Source of the DNA: Saprospiraceae bacterium | Lineage (GTDB): Bacteria > Bacteroidota > Bacteroidia > Chitinophagales > Saprospiraceae | Direction: 5' to 3' | DNA: 64,000 bases | NCBI GenBank assembly: GCA_028285545.1 | Contig: JANQPA010000041.1 | Span: 62,001-126,000 of the forward strand | Shown: positions 51,734 through 61,182 of the stretch, piece after piece | Position numbering within the stretch: the first letter of the stretch is position 1 | Layout of the letters: each line of letters opens with the position of its first letter | Program-made: the position numbers and the translations under genes | Notes under the pieces: generated by a model | The model's input: the letters and a program-made list of their open reading frames with translations, nothing else | What the model was told of the DNA's origin: nothing | The model's database searches: none

Positions 51734-53758
51734 TTATTTTTTATGAATATCCACTACTGGAAATTGTGAAATCCGAAGCGTTGTACATCCATAAGGGATG
51801 AGTTCTATAGACTCTTCTTTCGTCCCTAAATCTCTATGTGGCCAGGGTGATTCCGGTATTTTTCCAGTACTGCCATTATATTCTTTCCAGAAAGGAATTT
51901 TTTTCCCTTTGGTAATGATTTTTAAAGGTGCATTTTGAAGATTCCAAGGCATATCTGCTTGAATCCCGGTTCGGATCACTTGAAAATCTTTTTGATTTAA
52001 TGTTTTTTTGGAAATACCATAGTTCCACGGGGATTTGGGCCATACTTCAAAAAAAGAATCTTTCCAGTCCTCTGTTTTTACCTCTCTCCACTCCTCCTCA
52101 ATTTTAAGGGCATACAGAAGTGGACCTTTTTCAACTGCAACAGATTTTTCAAACCATCTGCTTAGCCTGACTTCAGAGGGTAATTCAAGTACTACAACAT
52201 CATTTTTCTTCCAGGTACGGCTAATCCTAATAATGGAAGAGGTCGCATTTGTTGGATAGACGGTACCATTTATACTTAGCTGTGGATTTTTACACCATTC
52301 TGGTACTCGTAAATGGAAGGAAAAATCACTTTCTTTTTCAGGGTTTATCTCAAAAGTAATTTGATCATCAAAAGGATAGTTGGTCTTTTCTTCTATAGTT
52401 ACCTTGACTCCATCAGCCACTATAATTTCTGCAGAGGAAGGGGCGTAGACTAGTGCTGCCATGCCATTATCACTTGTGGCGTAGAAGAGGTTTTGTACAA
52501 ATTTGGGCCAACCCTGATGCATATTGGACACACAACAAGGATAACCAGTTGTAATGCCAAAAAGAGTACTGCTCCCCGCATACTCACAATTAAAATTTCG
52601 ATACTCATGACTTACCTTTATTTGATTGGCTTGCTGAAAATATTGCTTCCGGGTAAAATCATCATTGTGTTGGGTAGGCAGCACATTAAAAGCAATCCGC
52701 TCCAAATAATCAGCATAATAAGTGTTTCCTGTAATGGGCAACATGCTTTCAAAAGAATACATAATTTCAACAGCAGAACAAAATTCAGAGCCTTGGATGG
52801 GATCATTACCATGCAAAGATTCATCGCCACCATACATTCCATTGGCAAAACCGTGAACATTTTTCAGTGATTCCAAACCTAGATAGGGGGCATTTAAATG
52901 GATGGAATCTTTGCTTTGTTGGTAATATATGACAGGCTCTTTCAAGCCTTGTGCTATATTGACACAATGGATATCAGTATATGGGTTGGTTTTTCTAATG
53001 GCATCACCACTTAAAACATCCGTCCAGTTATAGGTTTGTTCATGAATCAACTCAGCCAGTTCCAACAGGTATTTTTCTTTAGTTATATTATACAGCCAAT
53101 AGACAATTTGTAGGTTATCTCCCCCCCTTCTTCCAGCCCAATAGGTCCAATGGGCTAAAGGGAAAGTGGGCAATTTTTCTAATTGATATTTAAAATATCT
53201 GGACATCAAAGTCAGGACTCTTTGATCCTCTGTAGCAGTATAATATTGTTGTAAGGCTTTAAGCATTACCATTTTGGGCCACCAATCTTCACTTATTTTC
53301 TGCTGAGTTCCTTTGATGATTTTGGTTCCTTCTTTATAGGGATAGGGGCCAAAATATCCGTTTTCTCTTTGGTTATTAATACTCCAATTGATCCATTTAT
53401 CTAGCTTGGCCTGAAGTTCTTCATCCTCCAGTTGATAAGCCAGAGGAGTAAGTCCGTCTATCCAATAGGGTCCTCGTTCCCAACTATCGCCAATCCCTCC
53501 CAGCCAGCCATTATCCGGGCCACATACTAATTGGTAGATGCTATCCAAGTTTCCGGTTAAACCATCTCTTTGCAATTCCAGCATTTTCTTAAGCCATCCA
53601 GAGGGTTTGATTTTTCCTAAGGGAAGAGCAGTATAAGGTTGTGCTAAAAGAGGTGCCTGGTTGGTAATATAATGGCTATTTCTTGACTGACTAAAACCAT
53701 TGTAAGACAGAAAAATTAATACCAGATTTAGAATCACAAAATTTATTCTTTGCATCAT
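51734..53758 (-). CDS. GH127-like (DUF1680) glycoside hydrolase 1
   Basis: A 674-residue secreted protein (signal peptide about 1-23) with an (alpha/alpha)6 barrel and C-terminal beta domains. FGITTGYPCCVSNMHQGWPKF carries the paired Cys typical of beta-L-arabinofuranosidase-type DUF1680 proteins; other landmarks are LVCGPDNGWLGG and GGDESLHGNDPIQGSE. It would remove arabinofuranose or similar sugars in the periplasm. It has a close paralogue at 57449-59476. The gene starts 8 bp before the sulfatase run and opposite the divergent sulfatase at 54006. Confidence 0.85.
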   Translation of the reverse strand: MMQRINFVILNLVLIFLSYNGFSQSRNSHYITNQAPLLAQPYTALPLGKIKPSGWLKKMLELQRDGLTGNLDSIYQLVCGPDNGWLGGIGDSWERGPYWIDGLTPLAYQLEDEELQAKLDKWINWSINNQRENGYFGPYPYKEGTKIIKGTQQKISEDWWPKMVMLKALQQYYTATEDQRVLTLMSRYFKYQLEKLPTFPLAHWTYWAGRRGGDNLQIVYWLYNITKEKYLLELAELIHEQTYNWTDVLSGDAIRKTNPYTDIHCVNIAQGLKEPVIYYQQSKDSIHLNAPYLGLESLKNVHGFANGMYGGDESLHGNDPIQGSEFCSAVEIMYSFESMLPITGNTYYADYLERIAFNVLPTQHNDDFTRKQYFQQANQIKVSHEYRNFNCEYAGSSTLFGITTGYPCCVSNMHQGWPKFVQNLFYATSDNGMAALVYAPSSAEIIVADGVKVTIEEKTNYPFDDQITFEINPEKESDFSFHLRVPEWCKNPQLSINGTVYPTNATSSIIRISRTWKKNDVVVLELPSEVRLSRWFEKSVAVEKGPLLYALKIEEEWREVKTEDWKDSFFEVWPKSPWNYGISKKTLNQKDFQVIRTGIQADMPWNLQNAPLKIITKGKKIPFWKEYNGSTGKIPESPWPHRDLGTKEESIELIPYGCTTLRISQFPVVDIHKK

Positions 53759-54005
53759 TTATTAGAGTTCAATTATTGACAGCGATAAGACCTGTTTTAA
53801 AAATTCACCTTAAAATTAAGTCTGCTGTTTTCTATAAAATTGACCATATGTTTAAAATACTTTACAGTATGTTGATCAATATATCAAACCACTTCTAATC
53901 ATTTGAAAACCAAAACAGAATACCATAATTTACAAACAATTGACCACATTTTTACAGGTCTGTAAGTATGGAAGAACAGGTTTTCTTTTTTCACAAATAA
54001 AAAAT

Positions 54006-55730
54006 ATGACACCTATTAAACTTTCAAAATTTATACTTCCTTTAGCACTAAGTGTTTTTCTTTTTTGGGGTTGTACTCCAGAAAAAAAAGATCAAAAGCC
54101 CAATATCCTAATCATATTAGCCGATGACCTGGGCTATTCGGATTTAGGATGTTATGGGAGCGAAATTCAAACACCCAATATAGATGCACTTGCCAATAAT
54201 GGAGTTCGATTTACTCAATTTTACAATTCGGCACGATGTTGTCCTAGCAGGGCCTCCTTATTAACAGGGCTATTTCCACACCAAACGGGCATAGGATCAT
54301 TTGTTGGTCCAGATAGAGGGGTGCCTGGTTATGCTGGCAAACTCACTTCAAATACAGTTACCCTCGCAGAAGTATTAAAAGAAAGTGGATACCGTACTTT
54401 CGGTTCAGGAAAATGGCATGTCAACTACCCTGGTCCCACCGACAGAGGGTTTGAAAGATTTTATGGCTTTCTTGAAGATTATGGTATAGATAGCTGGGAA
54501 CCTAAATGGATGAAACTCTATCCTGAAGGATCAAAAGAAAGAACTTACAACGAAGGAGAATTTTTTGCTACAGATGCTATCACAGATTATGCACTAGATT
54601 TTCTTGATTCTGCAAAAACAACGCCTGATCAACCCTTTCTCCTGTATTTATCTTATCAGGCCGTTCATTTTCCAGTACAAGCGCCTTTAAAAGATATTGA
54701 AAAATACAAGGACACCTATCTGGTAGGATGGGATAAAATTAGAGAGCAGCGCCTGGAAAGAATGAAAAAGTTGGGCGTTGTTCCCGAAGATATTGTCTTA
54801 TCCGAAAGAAGTGAGATTCCCATTCCTCGCATTGCCGAACGCAATAATGTTCCTGGTGATGGTATTCATAACCCTCCCTGGGATATTCTGGATGCTGACA
54901 GACAGGCAGATTTAGCTCGAAGAATGGCAGTATATGCAGCAATGCTTGATAATATGGATCAAAATATTGGCCGGGTTATCCAATATCTGGAGGAGGAAGG
55001 GAAACTAGACAATACTCTTATTTTATTCATGAGTGATAATGGCTCTTGTGCTGAATGGGATCCATTTGGCTTCCAATATCCGAATTATGATGACCGTGTT
55101 GCCGGGGGTACTCCTAGGCATCCGAATGTATTGCATAAAGGAGATACCCTCGAATTATTAGGTGGACCTGATGGACCTTTGTTCAGTATTGGTTCTGGAT
55201 GGGCTAATGTGGGTAATACCCCTTTTAGTTTGTACAAACAATATGTTCATGAAGGTGGAATTAGCTCTCCGCTTATCATTCACTGGCCGAAAAAGATTAA
55301 GGAATCCAAACTTTTTACGGATCGATATGCTCATTTTGTGGATGTCATGGCCACCTGTGTGGAAGCAGCAGAGGCTTCCTATCCTGAGATATATGGCAAT
55401 AATAAAATTACTCCTATGGAGGGCACCAGCTTATTTAACATACTGGAAGGCAATACAGACCCAGAACGCCTGCTTACTTTTGAACACTCTGGAAATCCAG
55501 CTATCAGAGTGGGCGACTGGAAGCTGGTCACGCATAAAGGACCCGTTTTCCAAGAAACGGAATTTGCTGAGGAAGCCAGCTTTCAGCTCTATAACATTAA
55601 AGAGGATCGCTCCGAAACCAATGATCTGGCTGAAAAATATCCCGATAAGGTGGAAGAATTGAAGGAGGCCATGTATAAAGAATTTCAACGAACCCAGGTT
55701 TTTCCAAGGCCACAGAGGAGGAGAAGGTAA
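54006..55730 (+). CDS. Arylsulfatase lipoprotein
   Basis: 574 residues from ATG 54006, which gives a clear lipoprotein signal (lipobox FWGC, Cys23); an upstream TTG at 53940 is not convincing. Metal ligands are in ILADDLGYSDLGCYG, and the formylglycine residue is in ARCCPSRASLLTG (first Cys, about 78). GSGKWHVNYP and SDNGSCAEWDPFGF are conserved sulfatase regions. It is the only plus-strand gene in the locus and faces the GH127-like gene 1 across a 247-bp divergent region. Its stop codon overlaps a 42-nt palindrome. Confidence 0.88.
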   Translation: MTPIKLSKFILPLALSVFLFWGCTPEKKDQKPNILIILADDLGYSDLGCYGSEIQTPNIDALANNGVRFTQFYNSARCCPSRASLLTGLFPHQTGIGSFVGPDRGVPGYAGKLTSNTVTLAEVLKESGYRTFGSGKWHVNYPGPTDRGFERFYGFLEDYGIDSWEPKWMKLYPEGSKERTYNEGEFFATDAITDYALDFLDSAKTTPDQPFLLYLSYQAVHFPVQAPLKDIEKYKDTYLVGWDKIREQRLERMKKLGVVPEDIVLSERSEIPIPRIAERNNVPGDGIHNPPWDILDADRQADLARRMAVYAAMLDNMDQNIGRVIQYLEEEGKLDNTLILFMSDNGSCAEWDPFGFQYPNYDDRVAGGTPRHPNVLHKGDTLELLGGPDGPLFSIGSGWANVGNTPFSLYKQYVHEGGISSPLIIHWPKKIKESKLFTDRYAHFVDVMATCVEAAEASYPEIYGNNKITPMEGTSLFNILEGNTDPERLLTFEHSGNPAIRVGDWKLVTHKGPVFQETEFAEEASFQLYNIKEDRSETNDLAEKYPDKVEELKEAMYKEFQRTQVFPRPQRRRR

Positions 55731-55770
55731 TATTAGAGAGGCTGTCGAATTCGACAGCCTCTCTAATATT
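55729..55770. terminator. 42-nt perfect palindrome between convergent sulfatase genes
   Basis: Two 21-nt arms without loop bases or mismatches, centred on GAATTC. It begins within the stop codon of the plus-strand sulfatase and ends at the stop codon of the minus-strand one. A TATTTTATTTTTT tract follows on the plus strand. It is probably a bidirectional terminator; in RNA the centre would open as a small loop. Confidence 0.75.
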
Positions 55771-57420
55771 TTATTTTTTCCTCCGCAAAGCATTGACCGT
55801 ATCAATGGGCAAAACATTATTTCTTTGAGCCCAATTTTCCCATACTCTGGCAAGCGAATCTTTTAGAAGAGGTTTTTGGGTAGCAAAATTTAAAGTTTCT
55901 GTTCGATCTTTTTGGTGATCATACAGTTCCCAATCTTTTTCGCCTTGTTGTACCAGCTTCCAATGATTGTCTGAAATAATGGCTTTATTTCCTATATGTT
56001 CCACATAATAATAAGGTCTGACAAGCTCAGCGTCCTCTTGAATGGTAGGTAAAAGATTTAAACCTGCCAATGGATAAATTTTGTTTCCCTTATATGTTTT
56101 TGGATAACCAGCTCCTGATGCAGCCATAATTGTTGGCAGGATATCAATGATTCCAGATACTTGATGTCTAAGCTGAGCTTTTGCGGTCAAACCATTAGGC
56201 CAGTGTACGATAAATGGACTAGAGATACCACCCTCATATGTACCACTTTTGTTGCCTAAAAAAGGTGTATTACTGTAGCGGGCCCAGTTGGGGCCATAAC
56301 TGAAATAGGTATCCGGAGGTCCGGCCATCCTGCTTCCATCATTAGAATAGTCAATGACTTTTCCGGTTCGGGTTACCTTGGGGCCATATCTTGCGGCCCA
56401 AGGATTCGGGCCGCCCCAGGTTTCTGCACAGCCTCCATTATCTGATAAAAAAAAGATCAGAGTGTTTTCCAGTTGATTTTCATCTTCCAGTTGTTGGAGG
56501 ACTCTGCCAATCCCCTGATCCATACAATCAACCATTGCAGCATAAACCTCCATTCTATTTATTTCCCAATCTTTTTGAGGGCTATCTTCCCATTTGGGAG
56601 AATTACTTTTATCACTTACTATATCCCATTCCTCATCAGTCAAACCCAGGCTTTTCATCCTTTCTAGTTTTTCCTTGCGAAGTACATCCCAGCCTTTATC
56701 AAATCGACCTTTGTATTTAGCAATATCTTTCGGTTTGGCATGCATAGGCCAGTGAGGAGCTGTGTAGGCCAAATACATAAAAAAGGGCTGTTCTTTTTGA
56801 TTTTGGAAATGCTTATTTATGTACAGAGAGGCCGTGTCACTGATGGCATCCGTATAATAAAAGCCTTCTGGTGAGGAAGTAGTCATTTTATTTCCGTGGT
56901 AAAGCATCCTTGGGTCAAAATAACTTCCAGCTCCATAAATGGTGCCAAAAAAGCGGTCAAAACCGCGTTGTAGTGGCCAATCACTCTTATTTTGTCCATC
57001 CTGAGCATGGGTGAGATGCCATTTACCTACTACGTAGCTTGCATATCCAGCTGGCCGAAGTACCTCTCCAATCGTGACACACTGCTCATTTAGTTCTCCA
57101 ATATATCCTGGCCTTCCAATCTGAACCCCTTGCGTGGACCCCATCCCAGTTTGATGAGGATGAAGGCCGGTCATTAAAGAAGCTCGGCTAGGGCAGCATC
57201 TGGCTGTATTATAAAAACGGGTAAATTTTAATCCATTCTCTGCTAGTCGATCCAGGTTGGGAGTTTCAATATCCCCACCATAACATCCTATATCCGAATA
57301 GCCCAAATCATCTGCAAGAATCAGGAGGATATTGGGTTGGGAAGATGTTTGTTCTGTCACCTTAGAGCATGAAAATAGACTTAACCCAAGTACGGCTATA
57401 TGATAGACTGAAAGTTTCAT
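55771..57420 (-). CDS. Arylsulfatase lipoprotein with CCPSR signature
   Basis: A 549-residue sulfatase with lipobox LFSC (Cys18), ILADDLGYSDIGCYGGD, the formylglycine site Cys75 in ARCCPSRASLMTG, VVGKWHLTH and FLSDNGGCAETWGGPN. The sequence is typical of S1_4-like enzymes, which act on sulfated galactose, glucosamine or other glycans; the specificity is not readable. It lies 28 bp downstream of GH127-like gene 2 and ends at the 42-nt palindrome. It belongs to one long minus-strand series of sulfatase and GH127-like genes. Confidence 0.88.
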   Translation of the reverse strand: MKLSVYHIAVLGLSLFSCSKVTEQTSSQPNILLILADDLGYSDIGCYGGDIETPNLDRLAENGLKFTRFYNTARCCPSRASLMTGLHPHQTGMGSTQGVQIGRPGYIGELNEQCVTIGEVLRPAGYASYVVGKWHLTHAQDGQNKSDWPLQRGFDRFFGTIYGAGSYFDPRMLYHGNKMTTSSPEGFYYTDAISDTASLYINKHFQNQKEQPFFMYLAYTAPHWPMHAKPKDIAKYKGRFDKGWDVLRKEKLERMKSLGLTDEEWDIVSDKSNSPKWEDSPQKDWEINRMEVYAAMVDCMDQGIGRVLQQLEDENQLENTLIFFLSDNGGCAETWGGPNPWAARYGPKVTRTGKVIDYSNDGSRMAGPPDTYFSYGPNWARYSNTPFLGNKSGTYEGGISSPFIVHWPNGLTAKAQLRHQVSGIIDILPTIMAASGAGYPKTYKGNKIYPLAGLNLLPTIQEDAELVRPYYYVEHIGNKAIISDNHWKLVQQGEKDWELYDHQKDRTETLNFATQKPLLKDSLARVWENWAQRNNVLPIDTVNALRRKK

Positions 57421-57448
57421 ATTTTGAATTTAAAATAGAGCGAACTTG

Positions 57449-59476
57449 CTATTTTTTTGGCGGGATCCTGATTAGTGGAAATTGAGATATACGCAAAGTG
57501 GTGCAGCCATAGGGAACGAGGGTTATTCTTTCGCTCTGATCTGCTGAATTTACCCCAAAAACTGTTCTCACAGGAATCATTCCTACCGAGTTGTTATAAA
57601 GTTGCCAGGAAGGAATTTTAGCCCCCTTGGTTTCAATTATGACTGGGGCATTTTGAAGATTCCAGGGCATACTGGCTACTGGTCCATTTTCTTTGACCTT
57701 AAAAAAATCGCCTTTCAGTTGATTCATAAACAGGCCATAATTCCAATCACTTTTGGGTTCTACTTCAAGAAAAGAATGCTTCCAAGGGGCTTTTCTAACT
57801 TCTCTCCATTTTTCTTCAATTTTCAGAGCATAAACAAGGGGCCCTCGTTCCACCCCTCTGGAATTTTGGGCCCATTCAGAGATTCTAATTTTCATTGGAA
57901 AATGAAGTTCTATCTCATCTCCTTTTTTCCAAAAGCGATCGATAACAACAATTTTATCCTTTTCATCAAAAGTCCATAATTTACCAGCCACCTTGATCTG
58001 CGGATTTTCACACCATCCTGGTATCCGTAAGTGTAGCGGAAATTTTACTATTTTATCTGTTTCATAACTAATCTGGATTTTATCTCGAAATGGATAATCG
58101 GTTTTTTGAACCAATTTTACAACCTCCCCTTTACCAACGGTAGCCCTCACTTCCGAAGCTCCATAAACCAGGGCTGCCAGGCCATTGTCAGCAGTAGCAT
58201 ACCATAGATTTTGGACAAATTTTGGCCACCCTTGATGCATATTTGTAGTGCAACAAGGATATCCGGTTAATAGCCCATAAACTATTCGCCCTTTTTCATC
58301 ATTAAAAAAATTCCTTTTCACATCTGTTACTAAAACCTGATTGGCTTGTTGGAAGTATTGTCTTCGCATAAATTGATCATCATGCTGGGTTGGTAAAACA
58401 TTGAAGGCTATTTTTTCTAAATAATCAGCATAGTATACATCACCGGTAATGGGCAGGATGTTTTCAAAAGAATACATCATTTCCACTGCAGAACACAATT
58501 CAGAACCTTGGGTCGGATCATTTCCATGAAGGCGTTCATCGCCACCATACATGCCGCTAACTACTCCATGAGCTTGTTTTAAAGAGGATAAACCTTTTTT
58601 TACCGCTTCTAGATACCTGCCCTCAGGATGACGTTGATAATAAATAACAGGTTGTTTAAGTCCCTGCGCAACATTTACACAGTGAAGGTGAGGAAGTGGA
58701 TTGAGGCTTGCGATTTGAGTCCCAGAATAGACCTGGGTCCAATTATAAGTTTGTTCAAATAAAATTTCTGCCAGCTCAAGGAGGTATTTTTCCCGCGTAA
58801 TATTATAAAGCCAGTACACAAGGGCCAGATTATCGCCTCCTCTACGATTAGCCCAATAGGACCAATGACCAAGAGGAAATTCATGCAATTTTCCCAATTG
58901 ATATCGGAAATATTTATCCATAAGAGCAATTACTCGCTTGTCCTGGGTGGCGGAATAGTATTGTTGTAAAACCTTAAGCATAACCATCTTAGGCCACCAA
59001 TCTTCTCTTTTGTCCTGTTGGATGCCAGGTATTTTAATATAGCCGTCGGGCAAGGGTTGAGGGCCAAAATAGCCATCCTCCCTTTGGTTATTAATGCTCC
59101 ATTCAATCCATTTTTGGGCTTTGGCCTTCAGGTGTTCATCATCTAGAATATAAGCCAATGGAACCAGGCCGTCCAGCCAGTAGGGACCTCGCTCCCAACC
59201 ATCGCCAGTACCTCCTAACCAACCATTATTAGAGCCACAAACTACCTCATAAATACTATCCAAGTTGCCTGTTAAGCCTTCTTTCTGTATTTCCAACATC
59301 TCTAATAACCAGCCCTTGGGTTTGATACTTCCTAAGGAAAGGGCTGTATAAGGTTGAGAAACTAAAGGAGATTGATTTGTGATGTAATAATCGTTTCTTT
59401 TTTCTTCTTTTTGGCAAAAAACAGCCAGGCACTGGAATACCAGTAAAAACAATAGCGAGATTTTTTTCATTTTCAT
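57449..59476 (-). CDS. GH127-like (DUF1680) glycoside hydrolase 2
   Basis: 675 residues from the ATG at 59476, where a signal peptide starts (KMKKISLLFLLVFQCLAVF). An upstream in-frame ATG at 59572 adds 32 residues inside the preceding sulfatase gene and is rejected. YGLLTGYPCCTTNMHQGWPKF carries the paired Cys of the DUF1680/GH127 family. It is closely related to GH127-like gene 1 over its whole length (VCGSNNGWLGGTGD, GGDERLHGNDPTQGSE). It follows the upstream sulfatase by 7 bp. Confidence 0.85.
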   Translation of the reverse strand: MKMKKISLLFLLVFQCLAVFCQKEEKRNDYYITNQSPLVSQPYTALSLGSIKPKGWLLEMLEIQKEGLTGNLDSIYEVVCGSNNGWLGGTGDGWERGPYWLDGLVPLAYILDDEHLKAKAQKWIEWSINNQREDGYFGPQPLPDGYIKIPGIQQDKREDWWPKMVMLKVLQQYYSATQDKRVIALMDKYFRYQLGKLHEFPLGHWSYWANRRGGDNLALVYWLYNITREKYLLELAEILFEQTYNWTQVYSGTQIASLNPLPHLHCVNVAQGLKQPVIYYQRHPEGRYLEAVKKGLSSLKQAHGVVSGMYGGDERLHGNDPTQGSELCSAVEMMYSFENILPITGDVYYADYLEKIAFNVLPTQHDDQFMRRQYFQQANQVLVTDVKRNFFNDEKGRIVYGLLTGYPCCTTNMHQGWPKFVQNLWYATADNGLAALVYGASEVRATVGKGEVVKLVQKTDYPFRDKIQISYETDKIVKFPLHLRIPGWCENPQIKVAGKLWTFDEKDKIVVIDRFWKKGDEIELHFPMKIRISEWAQNSRGVERGPLVYALKIEEKWREVRKAPWKHSFLEVEPKSDWNYGLFMNQLKGDFFKVKENGPVASMPWNLQNAPVIIETKGAKIPSWQLYNNSVGMIPVRTVFGVNSADQSERITLVPYGCTTLRISQFPLIRIPPKK

Positions 59477-59483
59477 TTGGCTT

Positions 59484-61130
59484 TTACTTATCAACGGGAT
59501 TAGGAACGGAGTTTTCCCGGTCCGGAACGGGCCAGGCTTTGGTTTCATAGGCCATTTGAGTCCACTGCCCAATCATTTCTGAACGGATTTCGGGAAATTG
59601 TTTAGACAAATTATTGGTTTCCGTTCGATCTTTTTCCATATCAAATAGTTCCCATGACAAAGCATCCGCAGGGTTAATCGTTACAATTTTCCATTTTCCT
59701 TTTCTTAAAGCCGCATGGCCTTCATGTTCCCAAAAGAGTAATTCGTGGCTTTTCCCTTTTTTTCCAGAAAAATTATCTACCAGGCTCAACCCTCTAAGCT
59801 TTTTGGTTTTAATGCCGCTTCGTTCTTCTGGATAAGTCCCTCCAGCCAATTCAATACAGGTGGCCATTACGTCCACTAAATGGCCTGGTTTGTGATCTAA
59901 TGAACCAGGATTTTTAATGCCGGAAGGCCAGTGGGCAATCAAAGGAGTAGAGATTCCCCCTTCATGAGCAAATTTTTTGTATTTCTGGAATGGAGCATTA
60001 CTGGTTAAGGCCCAGGCCATGCCCTGACTTGCCCCTGCTCTTCCTGAATTATTCCTCCATTCCTGATAATTCCAGCGTGTATTCTTTTCCCATTGATAAC
60101 CAAACCAGTTTCGTTCTGGCTCGGCAGAACAACCATTATCAGAGAGAAATAGAATTAAGGTGTTCTCTAATTCATTTTTCTGTTCTAAATATTCCACCAT
60201 TCGCCCTATATTTTGATCCATGATTTCGATCTGTGCAGCATAAATGGCCCGACGGAACCTGGTATCTAGTTGGGCCGAATCACTTAGTTCTTCCCAATCT
60301 GGAGTGACCGGATCAGGTAATTGCCAATCAGTATTAAGGAGGCCTATCTCCTGCATTTTTTGATTTTTCGCTCTTCGGAGGGCTTCATATCCCTCTGAAT
60401 AATCGTTCAAATATTTTTCTATAACCTCATCATGAGCTTCCAAAGGCCAGTGGGGAGCATTATAAGCTACATATTGAAAAAAGGGTTGGCCGGAATCTAA
60501 GGCCTCGCCCATAAACTGAATGGCTTTATCCGTAAAAGCATCCGTAGTATACCATTCACCCTTGGTCTCAGGTTCATATTCTTTGGGAGTACGAGTAGCA
60601 GGGATCACAATTTCCCCATTTTCGAAGATTTCACAATTTTGTAAAATATTAAAGTAACTATCTACCCAATGATGAATGCCATAAAATCGTTGGAAGCCTC
60701 GATTTTCTGGCCAGGATTTTCTTACTGCTCCCGAGTGCCATTTACCAGCCATGGCGGTAAAGTAACCCGCATCAGATAAAACCTCGGGAATGGTCACACA
60801 GGAGTCATTCAAAATTCCGATATAGCCAGGTCCATTGTTTCGGTGAGTCATATGACCGATTCCACTCTCGTGAGGATAAACGCCAGTCATTAAGCTAGCA
60901 CGAGTGGGGCAACAACGAGCCGCATTATAAAATTGAGTAAATCTTAGACCGTTTTCTGCCAGGCGATCCAAATGGGGGGTATTAATCTCACCCCCATAAC
61001 ATCCAATATCAGAATAGCCCATATCATCTGCCATAATTAAAAGTATGTTAGGAGAGGTGGCTTTAGGAGATTTACTACAGGAAGAAAGGAACAATATTAT
61101 CAAAAAAGAAAGTAGAATTATTTTTTGCAT
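59484..61130 (-). CDS. Arylsulfatase lipoprotein with CCPTR signature
   Basis: A 548-residue sulfatase with lipobox LSSC (Cys18), IMADDMGYSDIGCYGGE, the formylglycine site Cys73 in ARCCPTRASLMTG, AMAGKWHSG and FLSDNGCSAEPERNW. The Thr variant of the CCPSR motif and the sequence between 120 and 400 separate it from the other sulfatases here, so each may remove sulfate from a different position. It is followed by GH127-like gene 2 after 7 bp. Confidence 0.88.
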   Translation of the reverse strand: MQKIILLSFLIILFLSSCSKSPKATSPNILLIMADDMGYSDIGCYGGEINTPHLDRLAENGLRFTQFYNAARCCPTRASLMTGVYPHESGIGHMTHRNNGPGYIGILNDSCVTIPEVLSDAGYFTAMAGKWHSGAVRKSWPENRGFQRFYGIHHWVDSYFNILQNCEIFENGEIVIPATRTPKEYEPETKGEWYTTDAFTDKAIQFMGEALDSGQPFFQYVAYNAPHWPLEAHDEVIEKYLNDYSEGYEALRRAKNQKMQEIGLLNTDWQLPDPVTPDWEELSDSAQLDTRFRRAIYAAQIEIMDQNIGRMVEYLEQKNELENTLILFLSDNGCSAEPERNWFGYQWEKNTRWNYQEWRNNSGRAGASQGMAWALTSNAPFQKYKKFAHEGGISTPLIAHWPSGIKNPGSLDHKPGHLVDVMATCIELAGGTYPEERSGIKTKKLRGLSLVDNFSGKKGKSHELLFWEHEGHAALRKGKWKIVTINPADALSWELFDMEKDRTETNNLSKQFPEIRSEMIGQWTQMAYETKAWPVPDRENSVPNPVDK

Positions 61131-61182
61131 TACTTGGATGTTTAATTGTCAATTTTACTATTCTATCAGAAGAGCAATAGTA

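Noticed and set aside
59477-59572. 32-residue N-terminal extension of GH127-like gene 2
   Set aside because: It lies inside the upstream sulfatase frame, and the signal peptide starts at the later ATG.
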